In this document: in pieces, positions 38,677 to 46,953 of the stretch | How positions within the stretch are numbered: the first letter of the stretch is position 1 | Layout of the letters: every line of letters starts with the position of its first letter | DNA from: Brucella tritici | GTDB taxonomy: Bacteria; Pseudomonadota; Alphaproteobacteria; Rhizobiales; Rhizobiaceae | Direction of reading: 5' to 3' | Assembly (NCBI RefSeq): GCF_902825325.1 | Contig: NZ_CADEAR010000006.1 | Span: 62,001-126,000 of the forward strand | Length of the DNA: 64,000 nucleotides | Program-made: the position numbers and the translations under genes | The notes under the pieces: generated by a model | Told to the model about the DNA's origin: nothing | What the model saw: only the letters and a program-made list of their open reading frames with translations | Databases searched by the model: none

Positions 38677-38789
38677 TGTTCCGTCTGCATCTGTTTCGAT
38701 AAGGGGAAGACAGGAGGATAGGGCAGCAAACCGTCAAGGCGAGGTTGCCCGTAACGGATAACGGAAAAACAGAGAGCAAAAAAGGAGAA

Positions 38790-38875
38790 TGGTGCGGTCG
38801 GCGGGACTTGAACCCGCAAGTCTAAAAGACGACGGATTTTAAGTCCGTTGCGTATACCAATTTCGCCACGACCGC
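38790..38875 (-). tRNA. tRNA-Leu (anticodon TAA)
   Basis: Read on the minus strand, acceptor arms GCGGTCG and CGACCGC pair, the anticodon loop is CTTAAAA (anticodon TAA) in stem ACGGA/TCCGT, a variable arm typical of class II tRNA follows, and the T arm contains GGTTCAAGTCC. The terminal CCA is encoded. It reads UUA and, by wobble, UUG leucine codons. Confidence 0.96.
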
Positions 38876-39074
38876 AGCAATTGCCATTGTCTATGTCATG
38901 ATTTGTATCATGAATTCAAGCCACAAAGCCTGCTAACATCAACAGTTAGCATTGCCGAATATATGCTTACTCTAAATCGTTGATTTCACGGTCTGGCGAG
39001 CTTCAACCTTGTCTGCATTGTCAAACCCATGTAGCGATGGGCTAAAACCCGTAGGAAATGCAGAAAGTCGAATA

Positions 39075-40331
39075 ATGACCGCCTTCGTCAAATCCGTATC
39101 CGAGGCCGAAAAGGCAATGCGCGCGTTGTTTTCCGAAACACCGCTGCAGCTCAACGATTACTTGTCCCGGAAGTACGGTGCGGAGATTTGGCTCAAGCGC
39201 GAAGACCTTACTCCCGTTCGCTCCTACAAGATTCGCGGCGCCTTCAATTTCATTTCCAAAGCGGTCGAAACAACAGACAAGAATGTCGTGTTCGTTTGCG
39301 CCTCTGCAGGTAATCATGCGCAAGGGTTTGCATTCGTCTGCCGTCATTTTGGCCGCAAGGGCGTGGTTTTCATGCCGGTTACGACGCCGCAGCAGAAAAT
39401 TGACAAGACACGCGCTTTTGGTGGCGAGTTCATCGAAATCAAGCTGGTGGGTGATATTTTCGATGTTTGCTATGCTGCCTCACAGGAATTTGCCGCAAGC
39501 CAAAAGGGCGTGATGGTACCGCCTTTCGATCATCCCGGTATCGTCGAAGGGCAGGCTACGGTGGCGCTTGAGATCGAACGGCAACTGCCTGAGGGGAAGA
39601 AGCCCGACTTCATCCTGCTGCCTGTCGGCGGCGGCGGACTATCCGGTGGCGTTACGCAATATGTTTCCGATCTGCGCTGGAAGACGAATTTCCGCTTCAT
39701 CGAGCCCCAGGGCGCAGCGAGCCTGAAAGGAAGTCTTGAGGCAGGCAAGCGTATCAAGCTCACCCATGTCGACAATTTTGTCGATGGTGCGGCTGTTGCT
39801 GAGATCGGCAAGGAAAACTTTAAGCTTCTCAAAGGGTTCGATCCGAAAACTGTCATAACGGTTCCGGAAAACCGGCTTTGCGCAACGATCATCGAAATGC
39901 TCAATATTGAAGGCGTTGTGCTTGAACCTGCCGGCGCGCTCGGCATTGATGCGCTAAAGGATTTCAAGAAGAGTGATCTCAAAGGCAAGCGCATCGTCAT
40001 TGTTGTATCGGGCGGCAATTTCGATTTCGAACGCCTGCCGGATGTGCGTGAGCGCGCACTGCGCTTCGAAGGCTTGAAGAAATATTTCATCTTCCGCTTT
40101 CCGCAAAGGCCGGGTGCGCTTCGTTCATTCCTTGATCTTCTGGGACCGGAAGATGATATTGCGCGTTTCGAATATCTGAAGAAATCGGCGCGCAATTTCG
40201 GTTCCGTGCTGATCGGCATCGAAACGAAGAACGCATCAAACTTCAAGCTTCTGGAAAAGAAATTTGCAGAAGCCGGTTGGGCCTATCAGGACATCACGGA
40301 CAATCAGGTGCTCGCTGATTTCATCATCTGA
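39075..40331 (+). CDS. ilvA: Threonine ammonia-lyase (threonine deaminase)
   Basis: Pyridoxal-phosphate enzyme that converts L-threonine to 2-oxobutanoate, the first step to isoleucine. The PLP lysine is Lys52 in VRSYKIRGAF; the phosphate loop is GGGGLSGG, and EPAGALG and VVSGGNFDF follow. The C-terminal domain (about 330-418) has a single ACT-like module starting FRFPQRPGALRSFL, fitting the 420-residue Bacillus/alphaproteobacterial IlvA rather than the two-ACT E. coli enzyme. I use the ATG at 39075; the frame to 39009 would add 22 residues of unlike composition. Confidence 0.93.
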   Translation: MTAFVKSVSEAEKAMRALFSETPLQLNDYLSRKYGAEIWLKREDLTPVRSYKIRGAFNFISKAVETTDKNVVFVCASAGNHAQGFAFVCRHFGRKGVVFMPVTTPQQKIDKTRAFGGEFIEIKLVGDIFDVCYAASQEFAASQKGVMVPPFDHPGIVEGQATVALEIERQLPEGKKPDFILLPVGGGGLSGGVTQYVSDLRWKTNFRFIEPQGAASLKGSLEAGKRIKLTHVDNFVDGAAVAEIGKENFKLLKGFDPKTVITVPENRLCATIIEMLNIEGVVLEPAGALGIDALKDFKKSDLKGKRIVIVVSGGNFDFERLPDVRERALRFEGLKKYFIFRFPQRPGALRSFLDLLGPEDDIARFEYLKKSARNFGSVLIGIETKNASNFKLLEKKFAEAGWAYQDITDNQVLADFII

Positions 40332-40617
40332 TTTCGGTGGCTTAAGCGAAATCAGTTGCTTTTTCGGCGAAAACACCCCATATGCCGCGTCAGGCGCATG
40401 GGCCGACGTTTTCGTCGGCTTTCCCGGCATTGGACTTGTTGCGTCTCGCCTCTGTCTTCCAGAATGGTCTGGAAGCGGGGAGACCCGAGAAAATGTTCGG
40501 GCACGGCAGCGCAAGTCGCCAGGAGTTTACAAGCTTCGGCGTCCCGTCGTCATCATTGAACAGATAGAGTTCGGCAAGTTGCGCTTGACCGGCATTTGGA
40601 TGCGGACCGTGACAATC

Positions 40618-42012
40618 ATGGCGCCGCCGAAAGAGATTGAATTGACAAAAGAAATTACGGGCGGTTTTGCCGCTCTTGGCGTTACCGGCATTTTGCTCAA
40701 GGGCGTTGAAGCCGCTGGCATGACCGAGCCGAAGCCTATCCAGTTACAGGCGATCCCGCACCAGCTTGAAGGTCGCGATATTCTGGGCATCGCCCAGACC
40801 GGCTCCGGCAAGACCGCGGCTTTCAGCCTGCCTATCCTGCAAAAAATCATCGGCCTCGGCGACAAGCGCCGTCCGAAGACCGCACGCGCACTGATCCTCG
40901 CACCGACGCGGGAACTCGCCGTGCAGATTGAACAGACGATCCGCAATGTTTCCAAACACGCGCATATCTCGACAGCGCTGGTTCTTGGTGGCGTTTCCAA
41001 GCTGTCCCAGATCAAGCGTATCGCGCCGGGCATCGACGTTCTGATCGCCACGCCCGGTCGTCTGACCGACCTGATGCGTGACGGTCTGGTAGACCTGTCA
41101 CAGACGCGCTGGCTCGTTCTCGACGAGGCTGACCGTATGCTGGATATGGGCTTCATCAACGACGTGAAGCGCATCGCAAAGGCAACCCATTCCGACCGTC
41201 AGACCGCGCTGTTTTCGGCAACAATGCCAAAGGAAATCGCATCGCTGGCCGGGAGCCTGCTGCGCGATCCGGTTCGTGTCGAAGTCGCTCCGCAGGGAAC
41301 GACGGCTGCCGAAATCACGCAGGTCGTGCATCCCGTGCACACCAAGGAGAAGCGTCGTCTTCTTTCTGCGCTGCTGGGCGATAAGGCCATGCGCTCGGTC
41401 ATCGTCTTCACCCGTACGAAGCACGGTGCCGATGCGGTGGTCCGTCATCTGGAACGCGATGGCTATGAAGTCGCCGCCATCCACGGCAACAAATCGCAGA
41501 ATGCCCGTCAGCGCGCGCTGAACGGATTCCGTGATGGATCGTTGCGGATATTGATCGCGACCGACATTGCTGCTCGTGGCATCGATGTGCCCGGCATCAG
41601 CCATGTCGTGAATTACGATCTGCCGGATGAGCCGGAAACCTATGTCCACCGTATTGGCCGCACGGGTCGCAATGGTGCCAGCGGCGCGTCAATCACGCTC
41701 TACGATCCAGCAGCGGAAGAATCCAAGCTGAGAGCGGTCGAGCGTGTGACGCGCAACAAGCTTCCGATCAAGGATGCACCTGTGGAGCTTGCGCCGGCTC
41801 CAGCTCCGCGAGCCACCACTCCGGGCGAGCGTCCGCAGAAGACCGGGCATCGTAAAGGCGGAACGCCACAGAAGCCGCGCCGTGCCGCTCCGAAGGTTGG
41901 GGAACATCGCGGAGGCGCTCACGCGAGCGGTGAAGCTGCACCGAAAGCGAAGCGTCCGTTCCGCCGCAAGCGTCGCAATGCCAACGGCAATGGCGGACAG
42001 CGCGCAGCGTAA
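40618..42012 (+). CDS. DEAD-box RNA helicase, RhlE type
   Basis: ATP-dependent RNA helicase of 464 residues. Motifs in order: AQTGSGKTAAF (I), PTRELAVQ (Ia), TPGRL (Ib), DEADRMLDMGF (II), FSAT (III), VFTRTKHGAD (IV), ATDIAARGIDVPG (V) and HRIGRTGRNG (VI). The tail is basic and Ala/Pro/Arg-rich (RRKRRNANGNGG), as in RhlE. I place the start at 40618 (MAPPKEIELTKE); an ATG at 40600 is close, and the longer frame starting inside ilvA (40264) encodes unlike sequence. It probably acts in ribosome assembly or RNA turnover, as RhlE proteins do. Confidence 0.92.
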   Translation: MAPPKEIELTKEITGGFAALGVTGILLKGVEAAGMTEPKPIQLQAIPHQLEGRDILGIAQTGSGKTAAFSLPILQKIIGLGDKRRPKTARALILAPTRELAVQIEQTIRNVSKHAHISTALVLGGVSKLSQIKRIAPGIDVLIATPGRLTDLMRDGLVDLSQTRWLVLDEADRMLDMGFINDVKRIAKATHSDRQTALFSATMPKEIASLAGSLLRDPVRVEVAPQGTTAAEITQVVHPVHTKEKRRLLSALLGDKAMRSVIVFTRTKHGADAVVRHLERDGYEVAAIHGNKSQNARQRALNGFRDGSLRILIATDIAARGIDVPGISHVVNYDLPDEPETYVHRIGRTGRNGASGASITLYDPAAEESKLRAVERVTRNKLPIKDAPVELAPAPAPRATTPGERPQKTGHRKGGTPQKPRRAAPKVGEHRGGAHASGEAAPKAKRPFRRKRRNANGNGGQRAA

Positions 42013-42036
42013 GTCACATACCTCAAACATTTTTCC

Positions 42037-42066
42037 AAAAAGCCGCCCATTTCGGGCGGCTTTTCT
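42037..42066 (+). terminator. Terminator of the RhlE-type gene
   Basis: AAAAGCCGCCC and GGGCGGCTTTT form an 11-bp stem with a short loop, followed by CTATTT. It lies 25 bases after the stop codon. Confidence 0.9.
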
Positions 42067-42185
42067 ATTTGTGGTCGCGAGACCGGTTTCAGTTTGCGTA
42101 AAAGGCTGGAAAAATATTCCATGCTTGCTTGAAGGGCAGGGCGCTTCCTCATAACGTCCTCTGCGAAACAGGAAGGACGGAAGCC

Positions 42186-43214
42186 ATGTTCCAATCAGTG
42201 CTAGACGCTATCGGCAATACGCCATTGATCCATTTGAAGAAGGCTTCCGAACTGACCGGCTGTGCAATTTATGGCAAGGCCGAATTTCTCAATCCCGGCC
42301 AGTCGGTAAAGGACCGCGCAGCGCTCTATATTATTCGCGATGCCGAAAAACGCGGACTTTTGAAGCCCGGCGGGGTCATCGTTGAAGGTACGGCGGGCAA
42401 TACCGGCATTGGCCTCACGATGGTTGCAAAAGCGCTTGGCTATCGCACCGTGATCGTTATTCCCGAAACGCAAAGCCAGGAAAAGAAGGACGCCCTGCGC
42501 CTGCTTGGTGCGGAACTGATCGAAGTTCCAGCCGCCCCCTATCGAAACCCGAACAATTATGTGCGCCTGTCCGGACGCTTGGCCGAACAACTGGCAAAGA
42601 CGGAGCCTAACGGTGCGGTATGGGCTAACCAGTTCGACAATCCGATCAACCGGCAAGCCCATATCGAAACGACAGCACAGGAAATCTGGCGCGACACTGA
42701 CGGTAAGGTCGATGGATTTGTCGCCGCTGTCGGATCGGGTGGAACGCTTGTCGGCACTGCATTCGGCCTGAAAAACCACAATCCCGACATCAAGATCGCA
42801 CTTGCCGATCCATATGGAGCCGCACTTCATTCCTTCTATACGACAGGCGAACTGAAAGCCGAAGGCGACTCAATTACAGAAGGCATAGGGCAGGGGCGTA
42901 TTACTGCCAATCTTGAAGGATTCACTCCCGATTTCTCCTATCGCCTGTCGGACGCGGAGGCGCTTGATATCGTGTTCGACCTCGTGGAAAATGAGGGGCT
43001 TTGCCTCGGCGGTTCTTCGGGTATCAATATTGCAGGCGCAATCCGGCTTGCAAAAGATCTCGGGCCGGGCCACACAATTGTGACGGTGCTTTGCGACTAT
43101 GGTAATCGTTACCAGTCCAAGCTGTTCAATCCTGCTTTCCTGCACGGCAAGAAACTGCCCGTACCGGGATGGCTGGAGAAGAATACCGAGATAGACATAC
43201 CGTTCGAGGGATAA
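42186..43214 (+). CDS. Cysteine synthase family protein (O-acetylserine sulfhydrylase)
   Basis: A PLP enzyme that most likely makes cysteine from O-acetylserine and sulfide. The PLP lysine is Lys42 in NPGQSVKDRAA; the substrate loop reads EGTAGNTGIG instead of the common TSGNTG, and the phosphate loop is GSGGT with a later GSSGIN. At 342 residues it has a C-terminal extension with DYGNRYQSKLFNPAFL beyond the usual 310-320, common in one alphaproteobacterial CysK group. The ATG at 42186 has AAGGACGGAAG upstream. The alanyl-tRNA editing gene starts two bases after its stop, so the two are co-transcribed. Confidence 0.9.
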   Translation: MFQSVLDAIGNTPLIHLKKASELTGCAIYGKAEFLNPGQSVKDRAALYIIRDAEKRGLLKPGGVIVEGTAGNTGIGLTMVAKALGYRTVIVIPETQSQEKKDALRLLGAELIEVPAAPYRNPNNYVRLSGRLAEQLAKTEPNGAVWANQFDNPINRQAHIETTAQEIWRDTDGKVDGFVAAVGSGGTLVGTAFGLKNHNPDIKIALADPYGAALHSFYTTGELKAEGDSITEGIGQGRITANLEGFTPDFSYRLSDAEALDIVFDLVENEGLCLGGSSGINIAGAIRLAKDLGPGHTIVTVLCDYGNRYQSKLFNPAFLHGKKLPVPGWLEKNTEIDIPFEG

Positions 43215-43216
43215 TC

Positions 43217-43960
43217 ATGGCATACGAGACCGAAGCGCTTTTCCGCGAAGATTCCTATCTTTCAACGGCGGAGGGCACGGTTCTCGCCATTACCGAAACG
43301 GGCGGGATCATTCTCGACCAGACAAATTTCTATGCGACCTCTGGTGGCCAGCCAGGGGATATCGGTTTTTTTGAACGCGCGGATGGTTCTCGTATCTCGA
43401 TAACCGCGACTGTTACCGGCGAAAACAAGAACGAAATCATTCATGTTCCAGCAGAAGGGCAAGCTTCGCCCACAGTCGGTGAGAAGCTGGTCCTGCACGT
43501 CGACTGGCCGCGTCGCTACAAGCTGATGCGGATGCATACGGCTTGTCACCTGCTTTCCGTTGTATGCCCGTTCCCGATTACTGGCGCTGCGGTGGGCGAG
43601 GATGAAAGTCGCGTTGATTTCGACCTTCCCGACGCAAGCTACACCAAGGAATTCGTGACGGAAAAGCTTATGGAGCGGGTGAACGTCAATGACGCGGTTG
43701 CCATTCGCTGGATCAGCGATGAAGAATTCCTCGCAAATCCGGATATCGTGAAGTCGAAGAATGTGCGTCCGCCGGTCGGGCTCGGTCGGATACGCCTTGT
43801 TCTCATCGGCGAAAACGGTGTGGTGGATTCACAACCTTGCGGCGGTACGCACGTTTCCGAAACGCAGGAAGTGGGTGAAATCCACATCGGCAAGATCGAG
43901 AAAAAGGGCAAGGAAAACCGCCGGTTCCGAATTCGTTTTGGCGCCCTGCCAGAGGCTTGA
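43217..43960 (+). CDS. Alanyl-tRNA editing protein (AlaX)
   Basis: Free-standing editing enzyme that hydrolyses Ser- (or Gly-) charged tRNA-Ala. The zinc ligands are visible: His107 and His111 in MHTACHLL, then Cys and His in SQPCGGTHVSE. A glycine-rich YATSGGQPGDIG segment at 40-51 belongs to the AlaRS-like beta-barrel, making this the medium/long AlaX (247 residues). It begins two bases after the cysteine synthase stop and precedes the sulfurtransferase gene by 58 bases that contain a perfect inverted repeat. Confidence 0.94.
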   Translation: MAYETEALFREDSYLSTAEGTVLAITETGGIILDQTNFYATSGGQPGDIGFFERADGSRISITATVTGENKNEIIHVPAEGQASPTVGEKLVLHVDWPRRYKLMRMHTACHLLSVVCPFPITGAAVGEDESRVDFDLPDASYTKEFVTEKLMERVNVNDAVAIRWISDEEFLANPDIVKSKNVRPPVGLGRIRLVLIGENGVVDSQPCGGTHVSETQEVGEIHIGKIEKKGKENRRFRIRFGALPEA

Positions 43961-43974
43961 ACCCATTGTTTTCC

Positions 43975-44001
43975 GCATGTTTCCGGTTTTGCGAAACATG
44001 C
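43975..44001. repeat. Inverted repeat between the AlaX and SseA genes
   Basis: GCATGTTTC (43975-43983) and GAAACATGC (43993-44001) are exact complements around a nine-base loop. No T-run follows, and the ribosome-binding site GAGGAG for the next gene starts three bases later, so this hairpin could affect mRNA processing or translation of the sulfurtransferase rather than terminate. Confidence 0.7.
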
Positions 44002-44018
44002 TTGAGGAGTGTTGACCC

Positions 44019-44873
44019 ATGGTAGAGAAAAGCGCCTTCGTCGTTTCACGGGACTGGTTGAAAGAGCGGCTCGGCAAGCCCGGCCTCGCGATTGTCGATG
44101 CCTCCTGGTATCTCCCGGCTGCTGGACGCAATGGTGAGAGCGAATACAACGCAGGACATATTCCGGGCGCCGTATTCTTCGATCAGGACAAGATTGCTGA
44201 CAAGGAATCCGGCCTGCCGCACACCCTGCCGTCGCCACAGCTTTTTGCGCAGCATGTCGGAGCCATGGGAATCACGGCTGATGAGACTGTCGTGGTCTAT
44301 GACGGGGTTGGCATGTTTTCAGCGCCGCGCGTCTGGTGGATGTTCTGTGTCATGGGTGTGAAAAATGCCTATGTGCTTGATGGCGGCTTCGACGGCTGGA
44401 AAAAGGCCGGTTACCCGGTCACCGATGAAGTGACAAGGATTGCGCCAACGCTGTTCACGCCATCGTTCAACGAGGCAGCAGTCGTTGATTTCAAACAGAT
44501 GCGAGAAATCGTTGACGAACGACGCTCGCAGATCGCCGATGCACGCGCAGCCGGTCGCTTCACGGGACGCGATGCCGAGCCACGTGCGGGCATGCGCTCC
44601 GGCCATATGCCCGGAGCGCGCAACGTTCCCGTCGGCACCTTGTCTGAAAACGGTGAGTTGAAGGATCTGGCGAGCGTGCGCAAGATTTTCGATGAAGCCG
44701 GGGTCGATCTTTCCAAGCCGGTGGTTACAAGCTGTGGCTCCGGCGTAACGGCGGCGGTCATCATGCTGGCGCTGGCGTCGGTCGGTCACACGGATAATCG
44801 TCTTTACGATGGCTCTTGGAGTGAGTGGGGCAGCAGGCAGGATACGCCCGTTGTCACCGGTGAAGCCGAATAA
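44019..44873 (+). CDS. sseA: 3-mercaptopyruvate sulfurtransferase
   Basis: Two-domain rhodanese enzyme that moves sulfur from 3-mercaptopyruvate to cyanide or thiols. The N-terminal inactive domain has HIPGAVFFDQDKIAD and VVVYDGVGMFSAPRVWWM; the C-terminal active domain has GHMPGARNVPVGTL and the catalytic Cys239 in the loop CGSGVTA, the loop type that marks mercaptopyruvate rather than thiosulfate specificity. At 284 residues it is standard. GAGGAG lies 10 bases before the ATG. It follows cysteine synthase and AlaX and precedes a GNAT gene by two bases, giving a cysteine-themed operon. Confidence 0.94.
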   Translation: MVEKSAFVVSRDWLKERLGKPGLAIVDASWYLPAAGRNGESEYNAGHIPGAVFFDQDKIADKESGLPHTLPSPQLFAQHVGAMGITADETVVVYDGVGMFSAPRVWWMFCVMGVKNAYVLDGGFDGWKKAGYPVTDEVTRIAPTLFTPSFNEAAVVDFKQMREIVDERRSQIADARAAGRFTGRDAEPRAGMRSGHMPGARNVPVGTLSENGELKDLASVRKIFDEAGVDLSKPVVTSCGSGVTAAVIMLALASVGHTDNRLYDGSWSEWGSRQDTPVVTGEAE

Positions 44874-44875
44874 AT

Positions 44876-45397
44876 ATGACCGGAAAACTGACCGCCCGCA
44901 TCACCCATCTGGAAATGTCTGCCCGTCAGGCCACTCAGGTGCCAGTGCCGTCTGGTATCCGCCTCGCGATCATGCGCGCGGGCACCATGCCGGTCCATTA
45001 TTACCGCTATCTCTATGAACAGGTCGGCCGCAAGCATCACTGGATGATGCGGCGTGTACAGACAGACGGGGAAGTTGCAACCGCAATTCACGCCGATACG
45101 ACTGAAATCCATGTCCTTTACGCGGATGGCTGCCCGGCAGGTTTCGTCGAGCTTGATCTCTCAGCCTTGCCGGAAGCCGCCGAGATTGTCTATTTCGGCC
45201 TTATCAATGATTTTCAGGGACGGGGACTGGGCAAGTTCTTCCTCGGTGAAGCCATTTCCGCCGCCTGGGCGCATGGCCCGGAAAAGGTGATGATCCACAC
45301 CAACACGCTTGACAGCCCGCGTGCATTGCAGCTCTACCAGAAAATGGGTTTCGTGCCTGTGGGATGGTCCGAAGAAGTCATCGAACCCTGGAAATGA
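44876..45397 (+). CDS. GNAT family N-acetyltransferase
   Basis: A 173-residue acetyltransferase. The acetyl-CoA loop is DFQGRGLGKFFLGEAI (Q/R-x-x-G-x-G/A), with a family-type end LDSPRALQLYQKMGFVPVGW. The opening has YYRYLYEQVGRKHHWMMRR, seen in alphaproteobacterial GNAT proteins of unknown substrate. It starts two bases after sseA, so it is the last gene of that run. A target such as an amino acid or tRNA-linked residue is only a guess from context. Confidence 0.9.
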   Translation: MTGKLTARITHLEMSARQATQVPVPSGIRLAIMRAGTMPVHYYRYLYEQVGRKHHWMMRRVQTDGEVATAIHADTTEIHVLYADGCPAGFVELDLSALPEAAEIVYFGLINDFQGRGLGKFFLGEAISAAWAHGPEKVMIHTNTLDSPRALQLYQKMGFVPVGWSEEVIEPWK

Positions 45398-45406
45398 TCC
45401 GTGGCG

Positions 45407-46198
45407 CTATCCGCGCGCCACCTCACGAGCACTAGCTATAGAAACGACGGACGCGCTGGCCAGGCGCCCGCTTTCCTCATCGAAGACCACACAATTGCGT
45501 CCGCGCTGCTTGGCCATGTAGAGGCAGCGGTCCGCGCGGCTGAGCACCTGCGAATTCGTCTCGTTCTTCGGTGCAGAGGCAACGCCGATACTGATCGTCA
45601 ACGGATAGACCTGATATTCGGTCGTATGAAACGGTGTGTTTTCCACTTCCGCGCGAATACGTTGTGCAACACGCATACCGGTTTCGCCGCTCGCCCCCGG
45701 CAGGAAAACACAAAACTCTTCCCCGCCAATGCGACCGACGAGGTCACCTTTTCGTGTCACATTCTGGAGTGCGAAAGCAATCAGCTTCAAAGCGCGATCG
45801 CCCACCCCGTGTCCGAACGTATCATTGATTGCCTTGAAGTGATCTGCGTCAACGACGAGCAATGTCCCGGTCTCGATACGGGAGCGGCTGATCTTCATGG
45901 ATTCAAACAGCGCTTCGCGGTTGAGAAGGCCAGTCATGTGATCGATCCTCGAGCGCGCCTGCAGTTCGACATGCGCCTTTTCGAGCTGGAGATAGGCATC
46001 TTTCAGCTTGCCATGCTGATGAAAAATATATGCAAGGGAAGGGAAAGCTGTAGCCGCAGGAATCCCTGCGCTTAGAGTAAGCGCAACGACGCCCGGGCTT
46101 ACGCCAGCTGAATAAGCCACAATCGACGTCGCTCCTATCGAGAACAACACGACAGACAGCGTTATCAGTGCTGCTTTCAAAAGAGCAGTCTTCTTCAT
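45407..46198 (-). CDS. Membrane-anchored diguanylate cyclase (GGDEF)
   Basis: Makes cyclic di-GMP from two GTP. From the ATG at 46198 the 263-residue protein has two hydrophobic segments (about 8-30 and 33-58), then a short coiled coil (KLKDAYLQLEKAHVELQAR) and the GGDEF domain: DHMTGLLNREA, VVDADHFKAINDTFGH and the active site GGEEF. Five residues before it is RKGD, an intact RxxD inhibitory site for product feedback. No sensory domain is visible. GGGAG is about eight bases before this ATG; the frame to 46235 is longer but unlikely. It converges on the GNAT gene with nine bases between stops. Confidence 0.9.
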   Translation of the reverse strand: MKKTALLKAALITLSVVLFSIGATSIVAYSAGVSPGVVALTLSAGIPAATAFPSLAYIFHQHGKLKDAYLQLEKAHVELQARSRIDHMTGLLNREALFESMKISRSRIETGTLLVVDADHFKAINDTFGHGVGDRALKLIAFALQNVTRKGDLVGRIGGEEFCVFLPGASGETGMRVAQRIRAEVENTPFHTTEYQVYPLTISIGVASAPKNETNSQVLSRADRCLYMAKQRGRNCVVFDEESGRLASASVVSIASAREVARG

Positions 46199-46557
46199 GC
46201 CCTCGCACTCCCAACCCTGAGTGAGGATGATCAACGACCCCGCCTGAACCCCAGATGAACGGGCTTTATTTTGCGGGCCTTATAAAAGGAACGCCTGTGA
46301 GGGGAAAGATACCACCATGCACTTCCTACAATTTTTTGTTTATGCGTGCCATTAATGACACAATCATAGGTAGCATAACGGTTTTATATTACGAGGAAAC
46401 CTAAATAAGCACAACTATGTTTAAAAGAATTGCCTCAATGAGACATAAATCGCAAGTCTCTAATATAACTCGGAAATAGCTTGAACGGGCTACTATAAAA
46501 ATCCCGGAGCGGCGAGTTGCCCGAAACTCCGGGATTCTTAACTGTTATTGTCTTCAA
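46199..46557. other. 359-base intergenic region
   Basis: Between two minus-strand genes. It holds the promoter of the diguanylate cyclase and, at 46494-46537, the terminator of the small membrane protein gene. The A+T-rich part (46320-46490) shows no gene or repeat I can recognise. Confidence 0.4.
46494..46537 (-). terminator. Terminator of the small membrane protein gene
   Basis: AATCCCGGAG (46500-46509) pairs with CTCCGGGATT (46527-46536); on the minus strand TTTTTAT follows. It lies about 20 bases past the stop codon at 46558. Confidence 0.82.
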
Positions 46558-46719
46558 TCAGAAGACCGCCAGATATTTCAGCAGTGAAATTATACCAATT
46601 ATGATCACGATAACTTGAGCGATCTGTTTGACCTTGGCGTCGAGAGGCAGCATGTTGATGAGATAAAGCACGAGGAAGATAACAAGAATTGTTATCAGAA
46701 GGCTGATGAGGATGGACAT
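46558..46719 (-). CDS. 53-residue membrane protein (Thivi_2564-like)
   Basis: A small protein starting at the ATG at 46719: two hydrophobic helices (MSILISLLITILVIFLVLYL and IAQVIVIIIGIISLLKYLAV) separated by a polar turn INMLPLDAKVK. The layout, two helices joined by a P-x-D-A-K turn, matches the Thivi_2564 membrane protein family of unknown function. AAGGAT lies about 12 bases upstream. The longer frame to 46836 would put a basic, non-membrane segment in front and is rejected. It has its own terminator. Confidence 0.8.
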   Translation of the reverse strand: MSILISLLITILVIFLVLYLINMLPLDAKVKQIAQVIVIIIGIISLLKYLAVF

Positions 46720-46953
46720 AGGCGGTCTGATCCTTCCCGGAACTTGGGTTGCGTTGCTCACCGACGGCCGTTCCTCCGCGCCGTCTGATTGAGCCCGTTC
46801 AAACCGAAAGAAGAGCAGGGCTCTTGCTGCCGGCACATCGTTTCCAATCCAAAAACAATGTGCCGGTTAACGTCCCAAGGAAAAGAATGTTCCGCTTTAT
46901 AAGCAAGAACTTAAATCAAGCTGGCGCCGAACAACGCAAGACATTCCAGATAA

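Noticed and set aside
40264-40617. N-terminal extension of the RhlE-type helicase starting inside ilvA
   Set aside because: The encoded 118 residues look unlike helicase sequence and overlap the ilvA end; the family starts near 40618.
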